This document shows, one piece after another, positions 33,416 through 43,539 of a DNA stretch of 64,000 nucleotides. The DNA comes from Terriglobia bacterium. Its GTDB lineage: Bacteria; Acidobacteriota; Terriglobia; Acidiferrales; UBA7541. Both the position numbers and the translations under genes were made by a program. The stretch's first letter is position 1. The number at the start of each line of letters is the position of its first letter. Below the pieces are notes generated by a model. The model made no database searches, was not told the DNA's origin, and worked only from the letters and a program-made list of their open reading frames with translations. The stretch is from positions 30,501-94,500 of the forward strand of contig JAIQEV010000007.1 of the NCBI GenBank assembly GCA_020073585.1, given 5' to 3'.

Positions 33416-34447
33416 ATGCCTGAGAATCCCACTCCCCGGCAGATGGTGAAGGGGCTGTTGCAGGGAATCGCCCCGCCCCGCCCTCTGTTTTTGCCGATTG
33501 TGTTTTCCACCGGAGCCCGCGTGGAAAATCTGGCCCTGCGCGCCTTCCTCGGCAATCCCACGAAGATCTGCAACGCCCAGCGGCAGATGCGCAGCTACCT
33601 GCGCTCGGACGGCGTCTCCTGCTATTTTGATCCCTTCCTCGAAGTGGAAGCTCTGGGCGGCGTCCTGCAGTGGACGGCGGAGCATCAGCCTCCCACAGTG
33701 CAATGGCCGCAGCCCGCGGAGCCGGGCGAGCTGCCGGAGGACCTGCGCTCGCCCGAAGAAGCGGTCGCCGGCGGCCGCGTCGCGGTCGCCGTGGACGTTG
33801 TCCGCCGCATGTCTGCGCTGCTGCGCGACGATTCGCTCCTCATGGCCGGCGTCACCGGGCCTTTTACTTTGGCCGCCCGCCTCACCCAGTTGGAAACCGG
33901 CGGCGCGTGGCGCACCCGGGAGCTGCCGGAAGTCGCTTTGCAATTGGCGGCCGAGGTAGTCACCAAAATTTCCGGCGCCTTGGTGGAGGCGGGGGCGAAC
34001 CTCATTGTGATCCAGGAAGACGTTCTCCCGGCCCTGTCCGCGGAGCGCTGCGCCGCCTGGGCCTCTTCGCTCGAGCCGGCCTGCAACGTCGTTCGCTTCT
34101 ACCAGGCGCTTCCCGTGCTGCTCCTGACTGATGGCAGCGCTTTTGCCGCCAATTCCTGCGTGATCCTGCAGCGTCCCTGGGACTGTCTCCTGTGTCCCAC
34201 GCTGCAGGGCATTCCGGCATTGGCCCAGTGCACTGTTCCGGAGAAGCGAAGCGCGGCCCTGGGAATCGCCCTGCCTCTGGAAACGTTCCAGCTCGATGAT
34301 TCCAGCCTGGCATCTTGCCGCGCCTCTTTGCGGCAGATGGTAGCGGAGTTGCGCCCGGCGATCCTGACCACCGCGGGCGATGTTCCCGCGCAGACGGACA
34401 TGAAGCGTCTCATTAAGGTCCTGGAGGAAGTTCCCCGGGGTTTTTAG
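33416..34447 (+). CDS. Uroporphyrinogen-decarboxylase-fold protein, possible epsilon-type subunit
   Basis: 343 residues (about 37 kDa) of the UROD/methyltransferase TIM-barrel superfamily (TPRQMVKGLLQGIAPPRPLF; DGVSCYFDPFLEVEALGGVL; GVTGPFTLAARL). No HxC...C zinc motif of the corrinoid methyltransferases is visible, so a methyl-transfer role is doubtful. Its ATG follows the HyuB stop by 3 bases, so it is translationally tied to the carboxylase. Acetophenone carboxylase has an extra, loosely bound subunit of about 34 kDa; size and position fit, but I cannot confirm homology. Haem synthesis is unlikely in this context. Confidence 0.75.
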   Translation: MPENPTPRQMVKGLLQGIAPPRPLFLPIVFSTGARVENLALRAFLGNPTKICNAQRQMRSYLRSDGVSCYFDPFLEVEALGGVLQWTAEHQPPTVQWPQPAEPGELPEDLRSPEEAVAGGRVAVAVDVVRRMSALLRDDSLLMAGVTGPFTLAARLTQLETGGAWRTRELPEVALQLAAEVVTKISGALVEAGANLIVIQEDVLPALSAERCAAWASSLEPACNVVRFYQALPVLLLTDGSAFAANSCVILQRPWDCLLCPTLQGIPALAQCTVPEKRSAALGIALPLETFQLDDSSLASCRASLRQMVAELRPAILTTAGDVPAQTDMKRLIKVLEEVPRGF

Positions 34448-34495
34448 GCGCTGAAATTCAATTCACGGAATCTGCGGTTCAAGGGAGAATACGTC

Positions 34496-35740
34496 ATGGG
34501 AAAGGGAAGCGGTGGTCTTTTCTGCGCCTACGAGGACGTCTGGCTGCTGGACGGAGTCCGCACGCCGTTCGCCGACTACACCGGCGTGCTGGGCCTGGTC
34601 TCTCCGATTGACCTCGGCATCAAAGCGGCCCGCGGCGTTTTCGAACGCACTGGAATTCCGTCTGCCGATGTCGGCTCGGTCATCGCCGGAAGCGTGGCGC
34701 AGGCCAGCTTCGACGCCTACGTCCTGCCCCGGCACATCGGCCTGTACTCCGGCGTGCCCATCGACCGCCCGGCGCACTTGGTGCAGCGCGTCTGCGGCAC
34801 CGGCATGGAGGCCATCAGCCAGGCCGCCGACGCCATCACCCTGAAGAAGATCGATCTCGGCCTCTGCGTCGGCGCGGAATCCATGAGCCGCAATCCCATC
34901 GCCGCCTACACCCATCGCGGCGGTTTTCGCATGGGCCAGGTCGAGTTCAAGGACTTCCTCTGGGAAGCTCTGCTGGACTCCGCTCCGGGTTTCACCATGG
35001 GCCAGACCGCCGAAGAGATTGCGCGCCCCTACAAGATCACCCGCGAGGACGTGGACCGTTTCGCCGAATTGAGCTTCACCCGCGCCCTCGCAGCGCAGAA
35101 GAGCGGCTTCCTCGCTGGCGAAATCGTGCCGGTGGTCAGCGAAAAGTTCGAGCTGCACGACCACAACCCCCGCGGCATCCAGCTCCCCAGGGGCGTGGAA
35201 AGCCTGGCTGCGGACACCCACATCCGCCCGACCACCTATGAGACCCTGGCCAAAATCCGCCCGGCCTTCGGCGGTGTGCAGACCGGCGGCAACAGCTCGG
35301 CCATCGTGGATGGCGCCGCCGCGGCCCTGGTCGGCTCCGGCGCCTACGCGAAATCCCGCTCGCTCACTCCGCTGGCGCGCGTGGCGGCCGTGGCCGTCGT
35401 GGGTGTCCCGCCCAAAACCATGGTCCTGGGGCCCGCCCCCGCCATTCGCAAACTCCTCGAAGGCGCGGGGCTCGCGCTGCATGACGTGGACCGCTTCGAA
35501 ATCAACGAGGCCTTCGCCGCGCAGATCATCGGCGTCGAGCGCGAGCTGCAGTTGGACCGCGGCAAACTCAACGTCAACGGCGGCGCCATCGCCATCGGCC
35601 ATCCCCTGGCCGCGACCGGCGTGCGCCTCGCCATCACGGTATCCCGCGAGCTGCGCCGCTCCAACCTGCGCTACGGCATTGCCTCCGCCTGCATCGGCGG
35701 CGGGCAGGGCATTGCCGTACTGCTCGAAAATCCGCGGTAA
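34496..35740 (+). CDS. Thiolase (acetyl-CoA acyltransferase)
   Basis: 414 residues with all thiolase active-site blocks: nucleophile Cys in QRVCGTGMEAISQA (about residue 100), His in NGGAIAIGHPLAATG and second Cys in SACIGGGQGIAVLL. FEINEAFAAQ precedes the His block. In this cluster it is well placed to cleave an aryl-beta-ketoacyl-CoA (for example 4-hydroxybenzoylacetyl-CoA) to the aroyl-CoA and acetyl-CoA. An alternative is 3-oxoadipyl-CoA thiolase (PcaF) for the end of the protocatechuate pathway; the thioesterase next door favours the first. GGGAG precedes ATG 34496. Confidence 0.9.
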   Translation: MGKGSGGLFCAYEDVWLLDGVRTPFADYTGVLGLVSPIDLGIKAARGVFERTGIPSADVGSVIAGSVAQASFDAYVLPRHIGLYSGVPIDRPAHLVQRVCGTGMEAISQAADAITLKKIDLGLCVGAESMSRNPIAAYTHRGGFRMGQVEFKDFLWEALLDSAPGFTMGQTAEEIARPYKITREDVDRFAELSFTRALAAQKSGFLAGEIVPVVSEKFELHDHNPRGIQLPRGVESLAADTHIRPTTYETLAKIRPAFGGVQTGGNSSAIVDGAAAALVGSGAYAKSRSLTPLARVAAVAVVGVPPKTMVLGPAPAIRKLLEGAGLALHDVDRFEINEAFAAQIIGVERELQLDRGKLNVNGGAIAIGHPLAATGVRLAITVSRELRRSNLRYGIASACIGGGQGIAVLLENPR

Positions 35741-35749
35741 GAGGGCGCC

Positions 35750-36196
35750 ATGCTGATCAATCGCAAAGAGATCTACATCGAGTTTGGCGATTGCGATCCC
35801 GGAGGCATCGTCTATTTTCCCCGCTATCTGGAATACGGCGATGCCTGCACCAATGCCTTGTTTGCTCGCGCCGGCCTCCACAAAGCGCAGATGGTCAAGA
35901 CCTACGGCATTGCCGGCATCCCCATGGTCGAATCCCGCGCGCGCTTCCTGGTGCCCTCGCAATTCGGCGATACTCTCCTTGTCGAGTCCTGCATCGCGGA
36001 ATGGGGACGCAGCAGCTTCTCCGTTCACCACAAGCTTTTCAAGGACGGCGTCTTGGCCGTCGAACTCTTCGAAAAGCGCGTGTGGGTCGCGCGCACCGCG
36101 GAATCCGCGGAGGGCCCGGTGCGCTTCAAGGGCCAAATCATTCCGCAGGAAGTAAAAGATAAATTCTCGGGCAAGTCTCATACTGGGCGGAAGTGA
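35750..36196 (+). CDS. 4-hydroxybenzoyl-CoA-thioesterase-type hotdog thioesterase
   Basis: 148 residues, single hotdog domain. The active-site loop FGDCDPGGIVYFPRYLEYGDA matches the Pseudomonas 4-hydroxybenzoyl-CoA thioesterase family, with the catalytic Asp in DCDP. It follows the thiolase by 9 bases and precedes pobA by 62. The order thiolase, aroyl-CoA thioesterase, 4-hydroxybenzoate hydroxylase is what one would need to turn 4-hydroxybenzoylacetyl-CoA into protocatechuate. YbgC-like housekeeping thioesterases share the fold, so the substrate call rests on context. Confidence 0.85.
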   Translation: MLINRKEIYIEFGDCDPGGIVYFPRYLEYGDACTNALFARAGLHKAQMVKTYGIAGIPMVESRARFLVPSQFGDTLLVESCIAEWGRSSFSVHHKLFKDGVLAVELFEKRVWVARTAESAEGPVRFKGQIIPQEVKDKFSGKSHTGRK

Positions 36197-36237
36197 AAAG
36201 CGACCCGCCCCGGCCGCACAACTCGCCCGTGCAGTGA

Positions 36238-37431
<1,194 letters not shown>

Positions 37432-37469
37432 TCCGCGCCGCGCCGGCACGCGCACTTCGCCGCAAAACA

Positions 37470-37498
37470 AAAGGGCCGGACGCTTCCGTCCGGCCCGC
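37470..37498. terminator. Terminator hairpin after pobA
   Basis: GGGCCGGACG and CGTCCGGCCC pair around a short loop, preceded by AAAACAAAA and followed by GCGAATCTTGACT. It separates the aromatic cluster from the convergent electron-transfer operon. The A-rich side faces the pobA strand, so it may work best for transcripts arriving from the minus strand. Confidence 0.6.
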
Positions 37499-37548
37499 GA
37501 ATCTTGACTAGGAGTGGCTGCCGCCCCGGATGCGTTCCCGAGGAAAGT

Positions 37549-38931
37549 TCATTCCACCTGTTGCAGGTTGATGGCGATGCGCACGCCGTTCACCAGGACC
37601 AGGCTGCGGTTGATCAGCTCCTGGTTGGTGATCTCGGCGTCCACGAACTGCCGCAGGGCCGGGAGCGGGAGGACGAACTCCAGGGCTTCCGAAGAGGAGC
37701 TTTTCGGCCCCAGTTGGTTCAGCACGGTGATGTCCAGCCCTTCGCACTCCAGATCCGCGGCCAGCTTTTCCACCATGGCCTTCAGTTGCGGAGCCAGAAA
37801 GAGGTCGAAACTCCGCGCGGCGCGTTTGTAGATGGACGTCGCCTCCGGGTCGAAGGCTTTGGGGTTGCGCAGGGTCACCTGGAGAACGATGCGCTTGCGG
37901 AAGAGCGCGAACGACGGCGGCGCGTACTCCACAAAGTGCAGTTTGCTCACGCCCTCTTTGCCAAAACTGTCCAGTTGCGTCTGATATTTGGCCTGCAGGC
38001 GATCCACGTCGCTCTGCGCCGCGGTGCCGCCGGGCGCCAGCAGCGCGTCGCTCTTCTCCGCCGCCGCGGGAGCGGTCCTCCCCGGCGCGACCGGCGCGGT
38101 GGATTCGCCCTCCGGCGTCGCCGCTGCGCGCGCCGCGGGATTCACGGAAAATTTGTCCGCCGCGCTTGCCGGAGGATGGTACGCGGGAAGGTTGCGCGAA
38201 GCGGCGGAGGAAGCCGCGGAGCCCGCAACCGAGGAAAAGGACGAGTTCAGCGCCTGAACATCGAAAGGATCGGCCTGATTCAGCGCCAGCCCGAACTCTT
38301 TCCCGCTCACGTAGACCATGGAATGGCTCACGATCTCCTGCTGCTGCTCCTCGTCCGTGAGTCCCGCCAGGCGGAACGCTGCATCGCGATCGAACACGAT
38401 CACTAGAATCTCTTTGCCTTCGTAGTCGGAAGCCTTGGTGCGCCGCCGCACGTGGTGGGAGATCTCAAAACCGATCCCGTCGCTGGCCATGTCCGCCGGC
38501 AGCTCCTGAGTCAACATGCGCAGGACCGAGAGAACCACTTCGTGAAAGGTGCGGCTGACGCGCTGGTTCTGCGTCAGCAGGTCCGCGTTATACGCCGAGT
38601 TGTAGTTGCCGGTGACCTTCAGGATGACGCGGTCCTTGAATTTCACGAACTCCAGGCCGCGCGTGTCCGCTTCCTTCTGCTGCTCGGGATCGAGGCCCAC
38701 GTAGCGGCTGAGATGGAATTCGAAGGGAAATTTGGCCGCGGCAATCTTGCGGTTGAGCGCGATCAGTTGCTGGAAGTAGGCCTCTTCGGGCGCCTTGAGC
38801 TGCGGGTTGATGATCTCCGCCGGATGGACCTGCGCCCCCGCCGGGCAGACCTGCAGCGCGCAGCATACCGCCCACAAAACGGCGCCGCGCGCCATCCCGC
38901 TTCGCTGGACAATTCGGATTAGCCGTGTCAT
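37549..38931 (-). CDS. Exported protein of unknown function with an internal duplication
   Basis: 460 residues; I do not recognise a family. A signal peptide is likely (hydrophobic residues about 14-33, ending PAGAQ). Two halves repeat: the first (FVKFKDRVILKVTGNYNSAY ... SMVYVSGKEFGLAL) and the second (FRKRIVLQVTLRNPKAFD ... RSLVLVNGVRIAINL) align over about 130 residues each, with an Ala/Pro-rich linker (about residues 230-300) between them. It overlaps the lipoprotein cytochrome gene by 4 bases and is the last gene of the Rieske/cytochrome b operon, so it may be an extracytoplasmic structural or assembly factor of that complex. Confidence 0.6.
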   Translation of the reverse strand: MTRLIRIVQRSGMARGAVLWAVCCALQVCPAGAQVHPAEIINPQLKAPEEAYFQQLIALNRKIAAAKFPFEFHLSRYVGLDPEQQKEADTRGLEFVKFKDRVILKVTGNYNSAYNADLLTQNQRVSRTFHEVVLSVLRMLTQELPADMASDGIGFEISHHVRRRTKASDYEGKEILVIVFDRDAAFRLAGLTDEEQQQEIVSHSMVYVSGKEFGLALNQADPFDVQALNSSFSSVAGSAASSAASRNLPAYHPPASAADKFSVNPAARAAATPEGESTAPVAPGRTAPAAAEKSDALLAPGGTAAQSDVDRLQAKYQTQLDSFGKEGVSKLHFVEYAPPSFALFRKRIVLQVTLRNPKAFDPEATSIYKRAARSFDLFLAPQLKAMVEKLAADLECEGLDITVLNQLGPKSSSSEALEFVLPLPALRQFVDAEITNQELINRSLVLVNGVRIAINLQQVE

Positions 38932-39443
38932 TTCGTCGCCGGCCCGGGTCCCGCTTCCCTCGAGTACGGTGACGCCGCCCGCGCCGGAGGCTGATACGCC
39001 GGCTGCGCAATGGCCCGGGTGTAGGCGATCACCGCTTTGATGTCATCCGGGGAAAGTGTCCGGCCCCAGGGCGGCATCATAGCAGACTTGCCCATGGCGC
39101 TCCCGCCCAGTGTGATGATGCTCTGCATGAACTCGTCGCTCACGCCGTTCAGCGTGGCCCCGTCGTTCATCAGCGGTGGTACGGGCGTGAGGTTGCTGCG
39201 GTTGGACGGCCCGGCCGGCGTGGCATCCGCGTGGCACCACACGCAATTCGTGTAAAACACGCGCTTGCCCTGGGCCTGCTGGTAGCTCAGCCCGATCAGG
39301 TGCGTCGGATCGTTGGCGTCCACTTCCACGTCATAGGCGTTGCGCAGCGGGTCCGGCTTCGCCGGTGCCGCCGCCTTATGGCAGCCCTCAATCCCGGGCA
39401 GGATCGCAAGCGCGCAGAGCAACAGCAAGCTGCGGTGTCTCAT
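38928..39443 (-). CDS. Monohaem cytochrome c lipoprotein
   Basis: 171 residues. A lipobox-type signal (LAILPGIEGC) predicts lipid attachment at Cys about 21, and a single haem site CVWCH lies near residue 69, with GKSAMMPPWG as probable methionine ligand. It resembles class I cytochrome c proteins found as the third subunit of alternative respiratory complexes. Four-base overlaps with both neighbours (38928-38931 and 39440-39443) show tight coupling in the Rieske/cytochrome b operon. Likely a periplasm-facing electron exit or entry subunit. Confidence 0.87.
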   Translation of the reverse strand: MRHRSLLLLCALAILPGIEGCHKAAAPAKPDPLRNAYDVEVDANDPTHLIGLSYQQAQGKRVFYTNCVWCHADATPAGPSNRSNLTPVPPLMNDGATLNGVSDEFMQSIITLGGSAMGKSAMMPPWGRTLSPDDIKAVIAYTRAIAQPAYQPPARAASPYSREAGPGPATK

Positions 39444-41576
39444 TGTCCGGCCACCCCGTTTCCGCCCGCTTTTGCGCCGTGCGCCGCGACCTGTTTTTGC
39501 GCGGCCTTACCGCCGCTCTGCCGCAGCGTCATCAGGTACGCGGTGAGCGCCTTGATCTCCCCGTCCGTCATGGTGCGGTGCGGCTCGATGGTTCCCGGCA
39601 CCAGCGCCTGCGGGTTGCTCAGCCACGCCGCGATCCATTCCGGTTTCAGCCAGTTGCCGGCGTTGTTCAGATTCGGCCCCACGTAGCCCCCGCCGGATCC
39701 GATGGTGTGGCAGGACTGGCACTGGTATTTCACTTCGTAGAGCTGCTTGCCCAGTGCGGCCTGTGCGGGCGTCAGCTCTTTCGCGTTCACCGCTTCCTGC
39801 CGCACATCCGGACTCTGCATCACCATGCTCAGATAATCGGCGAGGACTGCGGCCTCGCGCTCGCTCATGTTGAACTGCGGCATGCGGAACGTCAGCGTCG
39901 GCCGCAGCGTCTGCGGATTCTTCAGGAAGCTGATGATCCACTGCCGCTGCGCACGGCTCCCTTCGTAGGACAAATCGGGCGCCAGGTCCCCGCCGTAGCC
40001 GTTGAATTTATGGCAATCCGCGCACTGGTAGCGCTCGTAGATCCGGGCGAATTCCCCGGCCGGCTGGAACTGCGGATTTCCCCGCGGAATGGTCAGCTTC
40101 TGCAGCGCGCTGGTGGCCGGTGGGCCGGTCATGCTCAGCAGCGCCGTGGTGATGGCCTCCAGGTCCGCCGCGTTGAAGTTGTATTGCGGCATGCGCGCGG
40201 CGGAATTCACCGAACTGGGGTCCGTGATCTTGGCTTGGATGTACGAGCTGAGGTTGCGCGGTATCGTCGATTTCCCGAACTCCAGTTGCGAGACGTTCTT
40301 GCTTCCCAGCGCCGAGAGGTCCGGGCCGAAGTCCTTCTGTGTCCCGCTGCTTCCCACCGCGTGGCAGCTTGCGCAGCCCTTCTCCGAGAACGTTTTCTTG
40401 CCGTGCGCGATCTCTTCCTTCGTGGCCGCGCCGAGTTGCGGCACGTTGCTCAGCAGGTCGGAATCGGTGAGCTTGGTCTCGATGTAGCGCGTGACCGTGA
40501 AGAGGTCCTCCTCGCTCCATTCATAGCGCGGCATCTTGCTATGCGCCAGATAGCCCTGCGGGTTGAGCAGCCAGGCCGCCAGCCAGTCGGGATTCACCTT
40601 GCTGCCCACTTTCGTCAGTTCCGGGCCGATCTCCCCTCCGATCAGCTTGGTCTCGCCCGCGCGGGTCACCGCTAGCGAGTGGCACGTCGAGCAGAACATC
40701 TGCCGGAAGCGCAACTCCCCCTGGTCTGTCACGTCCGGCCGCTTCCCCCACTTGGCCACCACCGCGCCGCTGAACTTGTACGGCGCCACGGGATGGCTGC
40801 GCTGCGCGCTGAGGTACGCGGAAAGATCGTGCAGCTCTTGCTCGCTCAGCCGGAACTGCGGCATGCGCGGTGATTCCTGCGTCTCGTAGCCGTTCACCTT
40901 CACGTTTCCGGAATCGTCCACCACCGTGCGCGGCTCTTTCAGCCACTTGTAGATCCATTCGCGGCTCACCTTGGTGCCCACGCTGGTCAGGTCCGGCCCC
41001 TGCATCACGCTGCGCTCGATATCCTGCAGCCGGTGGCAACCCGCGCAGTTGTGGTCCGCCAGCAACTGCCGCCCGCGATTCAGCTTGGGCAGTTCCGGCC
41101 GGGCGTCGTGGTGGCAGGAGCCGCAGGCCCCTTGCACGTAGCGTCCCGGCAGGATCGGCTGCTCCCAGGCCAGTGTGGTTTCATGCGCTTCGGCGACTTC
41201 CGTGGCCACGCCCTGCCCGCGATGGCACGGAGTGCAGCCCCATTCGCGCACGCGGTGCGGAATCGGCGGGTGCGCCCGGTACGGTTGCGGCACCGAGCCG
41301 TCCGCCAGCGTCGCTTGCGTGATTCCCTGATGGCACGAGGCGCAGCGGTCCACCACGTTCATCTCCGGGATCCAGATCTGGTCGAGATCCGGGCGGTAAT
41401 CCGCGGTCAGCCGCTTGGTGTCCGGCCGCGTCCTCGCGAACTGCAGATACCCGCGCTTGTAGTGCTTCCATTCGCGCAGCAGGTCTTTCACCGGGGACAC
41501 CGCCAGCACGGCCACAAAGAGCAGGCTGCTGGCGGCAAAGATCAGCCGCATGCGGTACGTAACTTTGCCCATCTCT

Positions 41577-41587
<11 letters not shown>
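39440..41587 (-). CDS. Octahaem membrane-anchored cytochrome c
   Basis: 715 residues with one N-terminal membrane anchor (LIFAASSLLFVAVLAV) and eight CxxCH sites, in order CASCH, CTPCH, CGSCH, CAGCH, CSTCH, CASCH, CADCH, CQSCH. The last five form class I-like modules, each followed by a Met-containing stretch (SPRMPQF, SKMPRYEW, ARMPQYNF, FRMPQFNM, HRTMTDGE). This is much larger than a cytochrome c1 and would give the Rieske/b complex a long haem wire. It overlaps the cytochrome b C-terminal gene by 11 bases. Confidence 0.9.
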
Positions 41588-42270
<683 letters not shown>

Positions 42271-42287
<17 letters not shown>

Positions 42288-43020
42288 TTTTGGACCGTAC
42301 CGTCAGACCGCCGTCTTTTTGCACCCGCCAGAAATGCACCCCGATGAAGAAAAACGCGGCCAGCGGCAGCACCACGACGTGCAGCACATAGAACCGCAAC
42401 AGCGCGTTTTCTCCCACCACGTTTCCGCCCAGCAGAATGAACCGCATCTTACTGCCTACGAAGGGCATCGCCGAAATGATGTTGCTCCCCACGGTGATCG
42501 CCCAGAACGCCAGTTGGTCCCACGGCAGCAGATAGCCCGTGTAGCTCAGAAACAGCGTCAACAGCAGCAGGATCACTCCCACCACCCAGTTGAACTCATG
42601 CGGCGGTTTGTACCCCCCGCGGTAGAAGACGTGGAACATGTGCCAGAACACCAGCAGCACCATCAGGTGCGCCGCCAGACGATGCACGTTCCGCAGAAAG
42701 ACCCCGTTCGAGACCACAAAGCGCAGGTCCTTCATGTCCCGGTAGGCCTGCGGCACCGCCGGGTGGTAATAGAACATCAGCAGAATCCCGGTGACCGTCA
42801 GGGCGATGAACAGCAGAAAGGAAATCGAGCCCAGGTAGTAGGAGGCGCGCACCGTCAGCGCCTTCTCGCGCACCTTCACCGGCAGCCAGTGCAGGAACAG
42901 GTTCCCGAAGACCGCCTGGCTGCGCGAACGGTTCGTCACCGCCGGGCCCCGCCGGAATATGGACTTCCAGACCCGCGTCGCGCGGAGCCGGTCGAGAGAC
43001 GCTTGCAACGTCGTGGCCAT
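42271..43020 (-). CDS. Cytochrome b N-terminal (b6-like) protein
   Basis: 249 residues with four membrane helices binding the two b haems: His pairs in [17 protein letters not shown] and in [20 protein letters not shown]. The [13 protein letters not shown] loop after the third helix is characteristic of quinol-cytochrome b proteins. Separate b6-like and subunit IV-like genes are the b6f/menaquinol-complex arrangement rather than proteobacterial bc1. It follows the Rieske gene by 9 bases. Confidence 0.93.
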
Positions 43021-43029
43021 CGTTATTCC

Positions 43030-43539
43030 TCAGACTTTCAAAACTTGCGCCGCTTTCACGGCTTGCAGCTTATCCACCAGCAGTTCTCCGTCGGCCGTCA
43101 GGCTGATGGCAAAATGCGGCAACGGCCGCGGCGCCGGCCCTTCGATTTTCGTCCCGTCCTGCTTGAACTTGCTGCCGTGGCACGGGCAGGCGATGATCTC
43201 TGCGTCCGGCTTCCATTGCGTGACGCAGCCCAGGTGCGTGCACACCGCCGATACCGCATAAAACCCTTCCGGCATGCGCACAATATAGACTTGCTGGTCC
43301 TGCAGGAAGCTCACGGAATGGACCGGATAGAGGTCGGGACTCCCGGCGCGGAATGTCGTCGAGGGCTCGAACAGCACGTTGGGCGAAAAATACTGGTAGG
43401 TGACCACCGCCGCCCCCAGCCCGGCAATGCCCAGCGCTCCCAGCGTCACTTCGTTCAGGAAATCCCGCCGGGTCACGCCGTTGCCACGCTGCCCCGTGGA
43501 GGTTTCGCCCGTAGAACTCGGATGTTTTATGTCGCTCAT
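43030..43539 (-). CDS. Rieske iron-sulphur protein of a quinol:cytochrome oxidoreductase
   Basis: 169 residues: an N-terminal membrane/Tat-type anchor (TRRDFLNEVTLGALGIAGLG, with RR before the hydrophobic stretch) and a soluble Rieske domain with both cluster boxes, CTHLGC and CPCHGSKF. It transfers electrons from menaquinol at the outer quinol site to the attached cytochromes. Overlaps the upstream flavoprotein gene by 4 bases (43536-43539), tying the two products together. Confidence 0.94.
   Translation of the reverse strand: MSDIKHPSSTGETSTGQRGNGVTRRDFLNEVTLGALGIAGLGAAVVTYQYFSPNVLFEPSTTFRAGSPDLYPVHSVSFLQDQQVYIVRMPEGFYAVSAVCTHLGCVTQWKPDAEIIACPCHGSKFKQDGTKIEGPAPRPLPHFAISLTADGELLVDKLQAVKAAQVLKV

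Noticed and set aside
33416..34447. HemE, haem-biosynthetic uroporphyrinogen decarboxylase
   Set aside because: The N-terminal HemE signature (RQAGRY type) is missing and the gene is embedded in a carboxylase operon.
37504..38406. Plus-strand open frame over the exported unknown protein
   Set aside because: The minus-strand frame has a signal peptide, an internal duplication and operon overlaps; the plus-strand product looks like a shadow.
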